Below, one piece after another: positions 35,552-44,772 of a stretch of 64,000 nucleotides of DNA. Position 1 is the stretch's first letter. Each line of letters opens with the position of its first letter. This stretch comes from Ideonella oryzae (GTDB lineage Bacteria > Pseudomonadota > Gammaproteobacteria > Burkholderiales > Burkholderiaceae_C). Under the pieces are notes generated by a model, which had not been told where the DNA came from, searched no databases, and saw nothing but the letters and a program-made list of their open reading frames with translations. The stretch covers positions 36,029 to 100,028 of the forward strand of contig NZ_JAMXMC010000014.1 of assembly GCF_024055665.1 (NCBI RefSeq), given 5' to 3'. Position numbers and translations under genes: made by a program.

Positions 35552-36616
35552 GTGTCCCGTCCGCTGGCCATTGCCTTTCTGGCCTGCAACAAGAACCCGG
35601 ATCGGTTTCGGGAAGATCCTTCCTTCACCTACCGCTGCGAGAACCTCGCGCTGGCCCTGGCTGCGCAGGGGCATGAGGTGACGTTGGCTCACCTGAGCCG
35701 CCCGGGCTGGGGCCGTCGGCCCGACATCGTCGTGTTCCACCGCCCGCTGTTGTCCTGGCGCTTCTGGTGGACCCAACGCCGCCTGCGCCGACAGGGCGTG
35801 CGGCTGCTGGCCGATGTGGATGACCTGGTGTTCGACCCCGCATTGGCCGGCCAGAGTCCGGCGGTGCTCAACGGGCAGCTGCCTTTGCGGGCCCTGCAGC
35901 GCCGTTTCTGGCGCCATCAGCAGGCCCTGAGGCTGTTCGACCGCATCACGGTTTCCACCCAGGCGCTGGCGCAGGCCCTGGCGGCGCAGCCCGGACCGGG
36001 GGGCGCGGACCGGATCTTCTGGCTGCCCAATGCGGTGCACCGGCGCTGGCGGACCGAGGCTGAGCCTGAGGTCGCTCCCTGCGCCGAGCCCGTGCTGCGC
36101 TACCTGCCGGGCACGCACAGCCACGACCGCGACTTCGCGTTGGTGGCGCCGGTGCTGTCGGCCTTGCTGCGGAAGCGTCCGGGGCTGCGGCTGGAGCTGG
36201 TGGGGCCCTTGTCCTTTGTGCTGGATGCCCCGCCCGGGCAGGTGCAGCACCGGCCTCGGCTGCCGTTTGCGGACTACCTCGCCGAGGCGCGACGGCCAGG
36301 CATCCATCTGGCCCCCCTGGAGGCGACCCCGTTCACCGCCTGCAAGTCGGCACTCAAGGTCATCGAGGCGGCCTTCTGGAACCAGCCGACCGTCTGCTCC
36401 CCGCTGCCGGATGCGGCGCGGTTCACCGACACCGGTGCTTGCGTGGCCACGTCGGCGGAGGACTGGCGGCACTGGATCACCCGGCTGCTGGACGAGCCTG
36501 CGGTCTACCGGGCCATCACGCACGGCCTGCGCTCACGTGTCCTGCGCCACGCCGACATTGACCATCAAGCCCTGGCCTGGCTCGAGGCCATGCGGCCCCG
36601 CGCGGAGCACGCCTGA
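35552..36616 (+). CDS. GT4-like glycosyltransferase (group 1 fold)
   Basis: This 354-residue putative glycosyltransferase has a GT-B architecture. The N-terminal half contains CENLALALAAQGHEVTLAHLSR and VRLLADVDDLVFDP, seen in DUF-type GT4 enzymes that detect a DxDD patch. The C-terminal half contains RYLPGTHSHDRDFALVAPVLSALL, LELVGPLSF and the acceptor/nucleotide region APLEATPFTACKSALKVIEAAFWNQPTV, where the conserved K-x-x-E motif appears as SALKVIEAAF. The start is GTG 35552, with GGAG 11 bases upstream. Its TGA shares one base with the ATG of the next gene, so the two are coupled. Donor and acceptor are unknown. Confidence 0.8.
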   Translation: MSRPLAIAFLACNKNPDRFREDPSFTYRCENLALALAAQGHEVTLAHLSRPGWGRRPDIVVFHRPLLSWRFWWTQRRLRRQGVRLLADVDDLVFDPALAGQSPAVLNGQLPLRALQRRFWRHQQALRLFDRITVSTQALAQALAAQPGPGGADRIFWLPNAVHRRWRTEAEPEVAPCAEPVLRYLPGTHSHDRDFALVAPVLSALLRKRPGLRLELVGPLSFVLDAPPGQVQHRPRLPFADYLAEARRPGIHLAPLEATPFTACKSALKVIEAAFWNQPTVCSPLPDAARFTDTGACVATSAEDWRHWITRLLDEPAVYRAITHGLRSRVLRHADIDHQALAWLEAMRPRAEHA

Positions 36617-37515
36617 TGGGCTGGCGGGCTGTCGGGCTGACGCTCTGGGCCGATCTGCTGCGCCGACGTGGCCGCTATGGACACCAGCTGCGGAGGCTGC
36701 GCTGGCTGGCCTGGCGCGATCGCCCGGATGGCCTGCGCGGGCAACGCCTGGCACAGTGCTGGCGCGACCATGGGCGTCCGCTGCCCGGGCGCTGGTGTCG
36801 TGCGCTGGAGGCGGTTGCCGCAGTCGGCACATCGCCGCGGCTGGCCCCGCTGCTTGAGAGTGCACATGGCCCCGGGGTGGCCGCGATGCGGGAGACCCGG
36901 GCCGCCTTCGCGGCCTGGCTGCACGCACGGGTGGCCCTGGGGCCGGTGTGCGTGGTGGGCAATGCCGGCAGTTTGCTGAGTCGGGCGGAGGGACCGCAGA
37001 TCGACGCCCATGCGGTGGTGTTGCGCTTCAACCGCTGGCGCCCGCCTGGTCAGGATGCGGCGCGTGCCCTGGGGCATCGGCTGGATGTCTGGGTGGCGGC
37101 GCCCGACTGTCGGGACGTGCCGGAGCAGGACATCGCCTGGGCGGTGATCAGCGGTGCCGACCCGTGGGTGGCCATGGAGGCGTGGCCGTCCGTGCAGGCC
37201 CTGCGGGCCAGGGGGGTGCCGGTGGTGACCGTGCCGCTGGGTATCTGGAAGGCCCTGGTAGATCGCCTGGGGGCACCGCCCAGTGCCGGCCTGCTGGTGC
37301 TGGCATGGTTGCTGTCCCTGGGTCTGGGCGAGGGGCGGTTGCGGATGACCGGGGTGGCCGAGCCCGCTGAGGAGGAGGGCGGGTCCCATGTGCTGGGGGC
37401 CTGGCATCGGCGGGGTCGCCGCCATGCCTGGGAGCGGGAGCGGGCGCTGGTGGCCGAGTGGTGCGCGTCGGGGGCCTTGCTGCCGTTGCACCGTTTGCAG
37501 GGAGGCTCCGTGTGA
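36616..37515 (+). CDS. GT29 (sialyltransferase)-like protein
   Basis: This 299-residue protein has pieces that match the sialylmotifs of family GT29. An L-like motif has CVVGNAGSLL at 112-121 and IDAHAVVLRFN at 129-139. An S-like motif has PSAGLLVLAWLLSLG at 222-236, and a VS-like HxxxxE lies at H270-E275. The order and spacing fit the family. The N-terminal 100 residues are Arg-rich and not recognised. No sialic acid synthesis genes (neuA/B/C) are in the window, so the donor could be another CMP-sugar such as CMP-Kdo. It is coupled to the preceding GT gene (TGATG overlap) and precedes the GT2-GT4 fusion. Catalytic competence is inferred only. Confidence 0.7.
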   Translation: MGWRAVGLTLWADLLRRRGRYGHQLRRLRWLAWRDRPDGLRGQRLAQCWRDHGRPLPGRWCRALEAVAAVGTSPRLAPLLESAHGPGVAAMRETRAAFAAWLHARVALGPVCVVGNAGSLLSRAEGPQIDAHAVVLRFNRWRPPGQDAARALGHRLDVWVAAPDCRDVPEQDIAWAVISGADPWVAMEAWPSVQALRARGVPVVTVPLGIWKALVDRLGAPPSAGLLVLAWLLSLGLGEGRLRMTGVAEPAEEEGGSHVLGAWHRRGRRHAWERERALVAEWCASGALLPLHRLQGGSV

Positions 37516-37618
37516 CCGTGCCGTGTACATTGCACGGGAGGCTGCGGGGCCTGGATGACCGGCGATGGGCACCCGTCCGGGGTGTGATCGGGTTCCGCGG
37601 GGATGGAGAAGCGTTGAA

Positions 37619-40270
37619 GTGGCTTTGATCGAGGTGCCGAAGCGGGCTTTCGACGCCAAGGTCATGCTGCAGAGCATTCGACTGGCGCGGGCTGTCGGCC
37701 GTCCCATGGGGCGGCCGCGGGTGCTGCTCGATTTCGAGGTCGAGCTCACCCGGTTGTTGGGGCTGTTCGACCGGGATCACTACCTGTCCCAGGTGGATGC
37801 GACCAGCTTGGGCGGCATGACGCCGCTGCGGCACTATGTCGAGCAGGGCGATGCGGCCGGCCTGTCCCCCAGCCCTTTGCTGAACGTGCGCCACTACGAC
37901 ACCCACTGGCCGGATCGCCAGGGTGTCAACCGCCTGCTGCACTTCGGGCTGTGCGCGCATTTCGCAGGCTTCTCGCCCTCGCCCTGGTTCGACGCGGAGT
38001 ACTACCTGCGCAGCTATCCGGACGTGGGGCGCAGCGCCATCGACGCCCTGGTCCATTTCCAGCGCTGGGGTTGGCGCGAGGGCCGCAGCCCACTGCCTGG
38101 GCTGGACATGCGGCGTCTGCTGAACGGGCGGCCGGAGCTGCGCATGCTCAAGGGCGGTGTGCTGTCGGTGTTCGCCTCCGGCGAGCTGGCGCAGATGCTG
38201 CACGCCGGCGATGCGCGCGCCCGTCCGGGTTCCACTGCGCGGACGGCGCCGGCCGGGCCGGACCTGCGCGAGGCGGCGGTCTGGACGGAGGTTTCGCCCC
38301 GGACCTGGGCCACAGCCCCCCAGGTCGATGTGTTCATCCCTGTCTACGGCGGCCTGCAGGAGACCCTGGCCTGTCTGCACAGCGTCCTGACGGCGCCGGT
38401 GAGCACGCCGCACCGGGTGGTGGTCATCAACGATGCTGGCCCCGATCCGGAACTCAATGCCTTGCTGCGCAGCCTGGCCGCGCGCGATCTCTTCGTGCTG
38501 GAGCAGCATCGCAGCAACCTGGGTTTCGTGAAGACGGTCAACCATGGCCTGCGCCTGTGCAAGGGGCGCGATGTGGTGATCCTCAACAGCGACACGGTGG
38601 TCTACAACGATTGGTTGGACCGCTTGCTGGTGCACGCCCGGGAGCATCCCCGGCTGGCCAGCGTCACGCCGCTGTCCAACAATGCCACGATCTGCAGCTA
38701 TCCGGAGACCCTGGCAGACAACCGGGTCGGCCTGGAGCTCACCCATGCCGAGATCGACCGATTGGCCGGGGAGACAAACCGGGGCGTGCATGTCGAGGCC
38801 CCCACCGGGGTGGGCTTTTGCATGTACATGCGTCGCGCGGCCATTGACGAGGTGGGAGGGCTCGACGAGCGCCATTTCGGGCGGGGCTACGGCGAGGAGA
38901 ACGACTGGTGCCAGCGCGTGCTGCGCAAGGGCTGGCGCAATGCCATTGCCTGCGACGTCTATGTGCGCCATGTTGGCTCGGTGAGTTTCAAGGGGGAGGC
39001 CTTGCAGCGCACCCGCGACGCCATGAAGACCCTGGCCCGCCTGCACCCCAACTACCAGCCGGATGTGGCCCGCTACATCGCGCGTGATCCGGCCTGGACC
39101 GCGCGGGCTCGGCTGGACCTGGCCCGGCTGGTGCGGCAGAGTGAGCCGCGCAATGTCCTGCTGGTCAGCCACAACCGCGGCGGTGGCACCGAGCGGCATC
39201 TGCTGGAGGAGAACGAGCGCCTGATGTCGGCGGGGTGGGGGGTGTTCGAGCTGCGTCCCGCCTCCCAGAGCGGCGCGTTGGCGCTGCTGCATCCCGGTCT
39301 GTTCGGTCTGCACAACCTGGCGCAGGTGCCCCTGGATGCGGTGGATCTGTTGAGCGAAGCGCTGCGCCGTCTGAGGATCGACGAGGTGCATGTGCATCAC
39401 CTGATCGATTTCCCGTCCGGGACGGCCCAGTTGCTGATCCGGCTGGTTCAGGCACTGGGACTGCGCCTGCGGGTGGCCGTGCATGACTACTACCTGCTTT
39501 GTCCGCGGGTGAACCTGGTGAACCAGGAAGGGCGTTTCTGCGGACAACCGAGCGAAGACGATTGCTTGCGATGTCTGTCGGAGGACGCCGAGTTGCAGGC
39601 CCTGGGGCCGATCCGGGCCTGGCGGGAGCACTCCAGGGCGCTTCTGGGTGCTGCCCACAGCGTGGTGGCACCTTCGGTCGATGTGGCCCGCCGGCTGGCG
39701 CATTGGGGACTGTGTGACAAGGTGGAAGTCCTGCCACATGAGGAACTTCCCCCCACCCGTCCCATGAAGCACCGCGACGTGCCGGCCGGCCGGCCAGCCC
39801 GGGTGCTGGTGATCGGCGCGATCAACCACGTCAAGGGCTTTGAGGTGCTGGCGGGGCTGGCCGAAGTGTCGAGCCGGCGGAACCTGCCGCTGGCTCTGGG
39901 GCTGCTGGGCTATTCCTCGGACGATGCCCGCCTGGCGGCGCTGGGCGTGCAGTTGCAAGGGCGTTACTTCGACCACGAACTGGTGCAGAAGATCGATGGT
40001 TTTGAGCCCGATCTGATCCTGATTCCATCGATCTGGCCCGAAACCTACTGTTATGTCCTGACGGCCGCCCTGGCCAGTGGACGCCGCGTGGCGGTGTTCG
40101 ATCTGGGCGCCCAGGCCGACCGGACCCGTGCCCACAGTGCGGAACATCTGGTGCTTCCGCTGGACCTGGCCGATCAACCCGAGGCGCTTGCACATCGCCT
40201 GATTCAAGGTCGGCGCCATGATCCGGCCGCCGCCGCCCAGCCTTCCAGCATGGCAAGCGACCACCGCTGA
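37619..40270 (+). CDS. GT2-GT4 fusion glycosyltransferase
   Basis: This 883-residue bifunctional glycosyltransferase has N-terminal repeats (about 45-160) of the FD..YL...LRHYVEQGD / FDAEYYLRSYPDVGRS...FQRWGWREGRSP kind. A GT2 domain lies at about 234-450 ([63 protein letters not shown]). A GT4 domain lies at about 505-865 ([60 protein letters not shown]). The GTG start at 37619 is preferred because GGAGAAG lies eight bases upstream; an ATG at 37565 is the alternative. It lacks the N-terminal modules of its paralogue at 26544. No promoter is obvious in the 103-base gap before it. Confidence 0.88.
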   Translation: MALIEVPKRAFDAKVMLQSIRLARAVGRPMGRPRVLLDFEVELTRLLGLFDRDHYLSQVDATSLGGMTPLRHYVEQGDAAGLSPSPLLNVRHYDTHWPDRQGVNRLLHFGLCAHFAGFSPSPWFDAEYYLRSYPDVGRSAIDALVHFQRWGWREGRSPLPGLDMRRLLNGRPELRMLKGGVLSVFASGELAQMLHAGDARARPGSTARTAPAGPDLREAAVWTEVSPRTWATAPQVDVFIPVYGGLQETLACLHSVLTAPVSTPHRVVVINDAGPDPELNALLRSLAARDLFVLEQHRSNLGFVKTVNHGLRLCKGRDVVILNSDTVVYNDWLDRLLVHAREHPRLASVTPLSNNATICSYPETLADNRVGLELTHAEIDRLAGETNRGVHVEAPTGVGFCMYMRRAAIDEVGGLDERHFGRGYGEENDWCQRVLRKGWRNAIACDVYVRHVGSVSFKGEALQRTRDAMKTLARLHPNYQPDVARYIARDPAWTARARLDLARLVRQSEPRNVLLVSHNRGGGTERHLLEENERLMSAGWGVFELRPASQSGALALLHPGLFGLHNLAQVPLDAVDLLSEALRRLRIDEVHVHHLIDFPSGTAQLLIRLVQALGLRLRVAVHDYYLLCPRVNLVNQEGRFCGQPSEDDCLRCLSEDAELQALGPIRAWREHSRALLGAAHSVVAPSVDVARRLAHWGLCDKVEVLPHEELPPTRPMKHRDVPAGRPARVLVIGAINHVKGFEVLAGLAEVSSRRNLPLALGLLGYSSDDARLAALGVQLQGRYFDHELVQKIDGFEPDLILIPSIWPETYCYVLTAALASGRRVAVFDLGAQADRTRAHSAEHLVLPLDLADQPEALAHRLIQGRRHDPAAAAQPSSMASDHR

Positions 40271-40406
40271 GAGACGGTGCCATGCGACGCCAATTCTGTC
40301 GATGGTCCGCCCAGGGGCCTGAGTTAAAGTCCCGCCCAGCCGGACAGCGTCCCGGCAGCCGCATCGGCGTTCATCGGGGTGATGTCCCCTCTGCGAAGCA
40401 CCACCC

Positions 40407-41198
40407 GTGAAGAAACGCACCCCCTGGCAAATTCAGCGTGCCGTGATTTTTGCCCTGCTGATGCGGGAGTTGAAGACGCGCTTTGGCACGCACTGGACCG
40501 GCGTGGTCTGGTTGCTGGGTACCCCCATCGCCCAGGTGGGGGTGCTGGTGGGCTTCAACGCCTTCCTGCGCGGGCGCCTGCATGAGGGGCTCTATCCCTA
40601 TGCTGTGTTCCTGATGGTGGCGCTGATGCCCTTCCGGCTCTGCACGGGGCTGTGGTCTCAGCTCATGGGGGCCGCCAAGGCCAACCAGGGCTTGTTCAAC
40701 TACCGGCAGGTGGTGCCCATGGATGCCTTCATTTCCCGTGCGATCCTGGAGTTGGTGCTCAACATCGTGATCTTCGCGATCTCGATGCTGATCCTGGCAC
40801 GCCTCGGCTTGCCTCATACCTGGCCGGACCGGCTGCTCTATCTCATCGTTGTGTGGGCGATCTATTTCTTTTTCGGGGTGGGCATGGGGCTTCTGCTGGC
40901 GGGTCTGTCCGGCCCCATGCCGCGCCTCGGTACCTTGGTGAATCTGATTTCCATGCCGCTGTACATGCTCTCCGGCGTGGTGTTCGCCTTTCACGCACCC
41001 ACGCCGGATATCAACGCTGTCCTTCTGCTCAATCCCCTGATGCATCTGGTCGAATGCGGGCGCGAAGCCTACCTCGCCGGCTACCACCCGGGCCAGGGCA
41101 TCAATCTGGCGTACCCCGCCATGTGGGCTCTGACCCTGTGTTTCCTGGGCATGGGCATCTGTCGGATCCGGCGCCAGGAACTGGCCGCGGGCGAGTGA
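40407..41198 (+). CDS. kpsM: ABC-2 type polysaccharide export permease (KpsM-like)
   Basis: This 263-residue inner-membrane permease has six predicted helices and exports completed capsular polysaccharide together with the KpsT-like ATPase. Family features include the N-terminal RAVIFALLMRELKTRFG amphipathic segment, helix pairs around 25-55 and 60-85, and the C-terminal LLLNPLMHLVECGREAYLAGY block seen in KpsM/CtrC/BexB. Start is GTG 40407. A 136-base gap separates it from the GT gene and holds no clear promoter or JUMPstart element. The KpsT gene begins nine bases after its stop. Confidence 0.92.
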   Translation: MKKRTPWQIQRAVIFALLMRELKTRFGTHWTGVVWLLGTPIAQVGVLVGFNAFLRGRLHEGLYPYAVFLMVALMPFRLCTGLWSQLMGAAKANQGLFNYRQVVPMDAFISRAILELVLNIVIFAISMLILARLGLPHTWPDRLLYLIVVWAIYFFFGVGMGLLLAGLSGPMPRLGTLVNLISMPLYMLSGVVFAFHAPTPDINAVLLLNPLMHLVECGREAYLAGYHPGQGINLAYPAMWALTLCFLGMGICRIRRQELAAGE

Positions 41199-41207
41199 GG
41201 GCATCCT

Positions 41208-41903
41208 GTGCTGGAGCTGGTCAATCTCACCAAGTACTACCCGACGCCGATGGGGCGTCACTATGTGTTCCGTGATCTGAACTTCAAGTTCCCGGAAGAG
41301 GCCAGCATCGGCCTGATGGGGCGCAATGGGGCAGGCAAGTCCACGCTGATGCGCATCATCGCCGGGGTGGAGGTGCCCAACCGGGGCCATGTCCGCACGG
41401 ACAAGAGCATGTCCTGGCAGGTGGGGTTGGCTGGAGGATTCCAGGGCTCGCTGTCCTCCCGGGACAACGTGCGCTTCGTGTGCCGTCTGTTCAGCACAAC
41501 CCCCGAGGAGACGCGCGAGAAGGTGCGCTTTGTCGAGGAGTTCGCGGAGATTGGCAAGTTCTTCGACCTGCCCATGAAGACGCTGTCTTCGGGCATGCGC
41601 GGGCGGGTGACCTTCGGGCTCAGTCTAGCCTTCGAATTCGACTACTACCTCATCGACGAGGGCATGGCGGCCGGCGATCCGATCTTCCGTAAGAAGGCCC
41701 AGGCGGCCTTTCAGGCCCATGTCTCCAAAGGCAAGCTCATCCTGGTGTCCCACAACCCCAAGGACATCGAGAACCTCTGTGATGTGGTCGTGATCCTCGA
41801 GGATGGGCAAGCCACGCTCTACAACGATGTCAAGGAAGGGCTGGGGCTCTACCAGAACATGCAGCAGAAACGCCAACAATCCGCCAAGGTGGAAGGGCCA
41901 TGA
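41208..41903 (+). CDS. kpsT: Polysaccharide export ABC transporter ATPase (KpsT-like)
   Basis: This 231-residue ATPase has Walker A GRNGAGKSTL (about 40-49), the unusual signature loop LSSGMRGRVTFGLSLAFEFDYYLIDE typical of KpsT/CtrD/BexA capsule exporters, and H-loop LVSHNPKD. It lacks the long C-terminal sugar-binding domain of Wzt. That implies substrate recognition elsewhere, as in group 2 capsules. Start is GTG; the stop overlaps the next ATG (ATGA). Confidence 0.94.
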   Translation: MLELVNLTKYYPTPMGRHYVFRDLNFKFPEEASIGLMGRNGAGKSTLMRIIAGVEVPNRGHVRTDKSMSWQVGLAGGFQGSLSSRDNVRFVCRLFSTTPEETREKVRFVEEFAEIGKFFDLPMKTLSSGMRGRVTFGLSLAFEFDYYLIDEGMAAGDPIFRKKAQAAFQAHVSKGKLILVSHNPKDIENLCDVVVILEDGQATLYNDVKEGLGLYQNMQQKRQQSAKVEGP

Positions 41904-43018
41904 ACCTGAATTCCCTGAAATTCGTCACGCCCGCACGCGTCACCTGGGCGCTGTTCGTGATCCCTGTCGCACTGGCCACGGTGTTCTATGCGGTGGTGGC
42001 CGCCGACCGCTACGCGAGCGTGGCAGTCGTCAGTGTCCGGGACACCTCGTCCTCCGCTTCCGTCGGCGGTTCGTCGGTGGCGTCTCTTCTGGGGGGGGCG
42101 GGCGGTGCATCGCTGTCGCTGGTGGACACCTTTTTCGTCCAGAACTACATCCAGTCCTCCGATCTGCTGCTCAAGCTCGACAAGCGCTTCAATCTGCGTG
42201 CGCACTACAGCGCACCGAGGTTGGATCTGCTGTACCGCCTGAGTGCCGATGCCCGTCGCGAGGACTTCCTCGACTACTTTCGCAATCGGGTCAAGGTCAC
42301 GCTGGACGACACCTCGGGCCTGCTGACGATCGAGGCCCAGGGTTTCGAGCCCGCCTTCGCCCAGAAGCTCGCGCAGGCGGTGGTTGAAGAAACCGAAACC
42401 GTGCTCAATGAGAATGCCCACCGCATCGCGCGCGATCGGCTGGTCTTCGCCGAGCGGGAGGTGGAGCGCACGGCCAAGAAGCAAGCCAAGGCCCGTGCCG
42501 ACCTGCTGGCCTTCCAGACCCAGCACCGCCTGCTCGATCCCCTGTCGCAAGCGACCGCCAACAGCACCTTGACGGCTTCTTTGCAGGCCACGCAGGCGAA
42601 GCAGGAGGCCGATCTGAAAGCCGCGGAGGCCTACCTCAGCGAGGACAGCCTGCAGGTCCGCAGTCTCCGTGGGCAATTGGAAGCCACGAAGGCCCAGATC
42701 GAGGTGGAGCGACTGCGGGCGACAGGGACCGTGGATGGATCCCAGTTGACAGCATTGACCAGCCAGTACCAAAACCTGATGGCTCTGGCCGTCTTTGCCG
42801 ATGATGAGCACAAGATGGCGCTGACCACGGCGGAGCAGGCACGCATGGACACGGTGCGCAAACTCAAGACGCTCATGGTGCTTGAGCCAGCCACCTTGCC
42901 GGACATGGCGACCTATCCCCATCGGATCATTGACTGGCTCACCGTCTTTGCCGTGTGCGGCATGATCTTCACCATCGTGCGCCTTGCCATGGCCACGATC
43001 CGCGAACACCAGGACTGA
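41900..43018 (+). CDS. kpsE: Capsule export inner-membrane PCP protein (KpsE/CtrB-like)
   Basis: This 372-residue polysaccharide co-polymerase family 3 protein has one helix at each end (about 12-35, TWALFVIPVALATVFYAVVA, and about 345-363). A long periplasmic coiled-coil region lies between them (heptad-rich Ala/Gln/Glu, about 150-320). It bridges the ABC exporter to the outer-membrane KpsD-like protein. The periplasmic block VDTFFVQNYIQSSDLLLKLDK is typical of KpsE/CtrB. A G8 run at 42091-42098 encodes the Gly-rich patch LLGGAGGAS. It overlaps kpsT by four bases, and kpsD starts four bases after its stop. Confidence 0.93.
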   Translation: MNLNSLKFVTPARVTWALFVIPVALATVFYAVVAADRYASVAVVSVRDTSSSASVGGSSVASLLGGAGGASLSLVDTFFVQNYIQSSDLLLKLDKRFNLRAHYSAPRLDLLYRLSADARREDFLDYFRNRVKVTLDDTSGLLTIEAQGFEPAFAQKLAQAVVEETETVLNENAHRIARDRLVFAEREVERTAKKQAKARADLLAFQTQHRLLDPLSQATANSTLTASLQATQAKQEADLKAAEAYLSEDSLQVRSLRGQLEATKAQIEVERLRATGTVDGSQLTALTSQYQNLMALAVFADDEHKMALTTAEQARMDTVRKLKTLMVLEPATLPDMATYPHRIIDWLTVFAVCGMIFTIVRLAMATIREHQD

Positions 43019-43022
43019 ACCC

Positions 43023-44747
43023 ATGCTGCCACGCTTCCTTCGCACGCTCGCATCGAGTTTTCTGCTCCTGTCGGTCCTGACCTCGGGGCATGCGGCCGAC
43101 CCCTCCACGGATGCCAGCAAACCGCAGACCCCGTCCCTGGGGCAGATCCTGGGCCTGCCTTTGGGGGTGGGGACGGCTTCGACGGTGCTCCCCGGCGACG
43201 CGTCCCTGGTTCCCGCACCGCCGCCGCAGGCCCTGCCGGCCTTGCCGGGCATGCAGGTGATCGGCGCCAAGCCGGTGGTCTTCGGATCGCAGATCTTCAG
43301 CGGCCGTTTTGCCAGCCAGGGTCTCTCGGGATTCAACCCGGACTACCAGGTGGCCAGTGGCGACCGGATCACGCTGCGCATGTGGGGTGCCCTGAACTAC
43401 GAGGCCGTGCAGGTGGTGGACGCCCAGGGCAACATCTTCGTGCCCAACGCCGGTCCCATCCAGGTCCGAGGCGTGCGCAACGACGAGCTCAACCAGCGGG
43501 TGGATGAGCAGGTCAAGCGCACCTTCAAGGCCAACGTGGGCGTCTACGCGACGCTGGAATCGGCCCAGCCGGTCAAGGTGTTCGTGACCGGCTATGTGCG
43601 CGCGCCAGGCCTGTATGGCGGCCTGTCTTCCGATTCCGTGCTGGGTTTTCTGGACCGTGCCGGCGGCATCGATCCGGACCGCGGCAGCTACCTGAACGTC
43701 GAAGTTCTGCGCGGTGGCAAGCCGCGTGCGGTGCTCAACCTCTATCAGTTTCTGCTTGAAGGCAAGCTGGAGCGTCTGCAGTTCCACGATGGCGACACGG
43801 TGGTGGTGCGACCCCGGCAATATGCGGTCACTGTCCAGGGCGAAGCCCAGAACACCTACCTGTTCGAGCTGTCCGCGGCCGATGTGCCGGCGACAGAGCT
43901 GGTTCAGCTGGCGCAGCCCAAGCCCACAGCCACCCATGTGAGCGTGGTGCGCAACACGGGCGTGGAGCTCAAGAGCGAATACCACCCGCTGTCGCAGCTG
44001 GGCAGTGTGACGATCCACAACGGCGACCTGGTCACTTTCACCGCCGACAAGTACCCCACCACCCTCTTGGTGCGCATCGACGGAGCTCAACTGGGAGAGC
44101 GGGCGCTGGTGATGCCCAACGGGGCGCGTCTGAAAGATCTGGTGGCGCGACTGAACCCCTCGCCTGAGGCGGATCTGGCGGGAATTCAGCTCTATCGCAA
44201 GTCCGTCCAGGACAGGCAGAAGCGTTCGCTGGACCTGTCGCTGCGCAACCTGGAGACGGCGGCGCTGACCGCCCGCTCGGCCACGGCCGAGGAGGCGGCC
44301 CTGCGCAAGCAGGAGGCCGATCTGATGATGTCCTTCGTGAACAAGGCCCAGCAGGTCCAGCCCCTGGGGCAGGTGGTGCTGACCAGCAAGGAGCAAGCCG
44401 ACCAGATGCTGCTGGAGGATGGCGACGTCGTGGTGGTGCCGGAGAAGCAGAACACCGTGCTGCTCAGTGGGGAAGTCCTGTTCCCCAATGCCCTGGTCTT
44501 CAAGCCTGGGGCATCGGTGGCCGACTACGTGGCCATGGCCGGCGGCTATACACAGTCGGCCGACACGTCCAAGGAGATCGTGCTGCACCCCAACGGCACG
44601 GTGGCCGAGCCGGGGTCTTCGCCGCAACCGGGTGACGAGATCATGATCTTGCCGAAGATCGATTCGAAGAACATCGAGGTCACGCGTGGCATCACGCAGA
44701 TCCTCTACCAGATCGCGATTGCGGCCAAGGTGGCCTTCGGTCTCTGA
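43023..44747 (+). CDS. kpsD: Outer-membrane/periplasmic polysaccharide export protein (KpsD/CtrA-like)
   Basis: This 574-residue protein has a signal peptide (about 1-25, ending SGHA). A Poly_export domain lies at about 100-195 (DYQVASGDRITLRMWG, FVPNAGPIQVRGVRNDELNQRV), followed by SLBB-type repeats (VFVTGYVRAPGLYGGLSSDSVLGFLDRAGG; later VLLSGEVLFPNALVFKPGASVADYVAMAGG). A C-terminal hydrophobic end (YQIAIAAKVAFGL) closes it. Size is close to E. coli KpsD (558). No lipobox cysteine is seen at the cleavage site, as in KpsD and unlike Wza. It completes a KpsM-T-E-D export set. Confidence 0.93.
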   Translation: MLPRFLRTLASSFLLLSVLTSGHAADPSTDASKPQTPSLGQILGLPLGVGTASTVLPGDASLVPAPPPQALPALPGMQVIGAKPVVFGSQIFSGRFASQGLSGFNPDYQVASGDRITLRMWGALNYEAVQVVDAQGNIFVPNAGPIQVRGVRNDELNQRVDEQVKRTFKANVGVYATLESAQPVKVFVTGYVRAPGLYGGLSSDSVLGFLDRAGGIDPDRGSYLNVEVLRGGKPRAVLNLYQFLLEGKLERLQFHDGDTVVVRPRQYAVTVQGEAQNTYLFELSAADVPATELVQLAQPKPTATHVSVVRNTGVELKSEYHPLSQLGSVTIHNGDLVTFTADKYPTTLLVRIDGAQLGERALVMPNGARLKDLVARLNPSPEADLAGIQLYRKSVQDRQKRSLDLSLRNLETAALTARSATAEEAALRKQEADLMMSFVNKAQQVQPLGQVVLTSKEQADQMLLEDGDVVVVPEKQNTVLLSGEVLFPNALVFKPGASVADYVAMAGGYTQSADTSKEIVLHPNGTVAEPGSSPQPGDEIMILPKIDSKNIEVTRGITQILYQIAIAAKVAFGL

Positions 44748-44772
44748 GCTCGTCTGCATTGGAAAGTCTGGA

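Noticed and set aside
40271..40406. JUMPstart/ops element before kpsM
   Set aside because: No GGCGGTAG-like core was found in the gap.
37148..40420. Reverse-strand frame of 1090 codons
   Set aside because: It is antisense to the GT2-GT4 fusion gene, with no motifs in the reverse frame.
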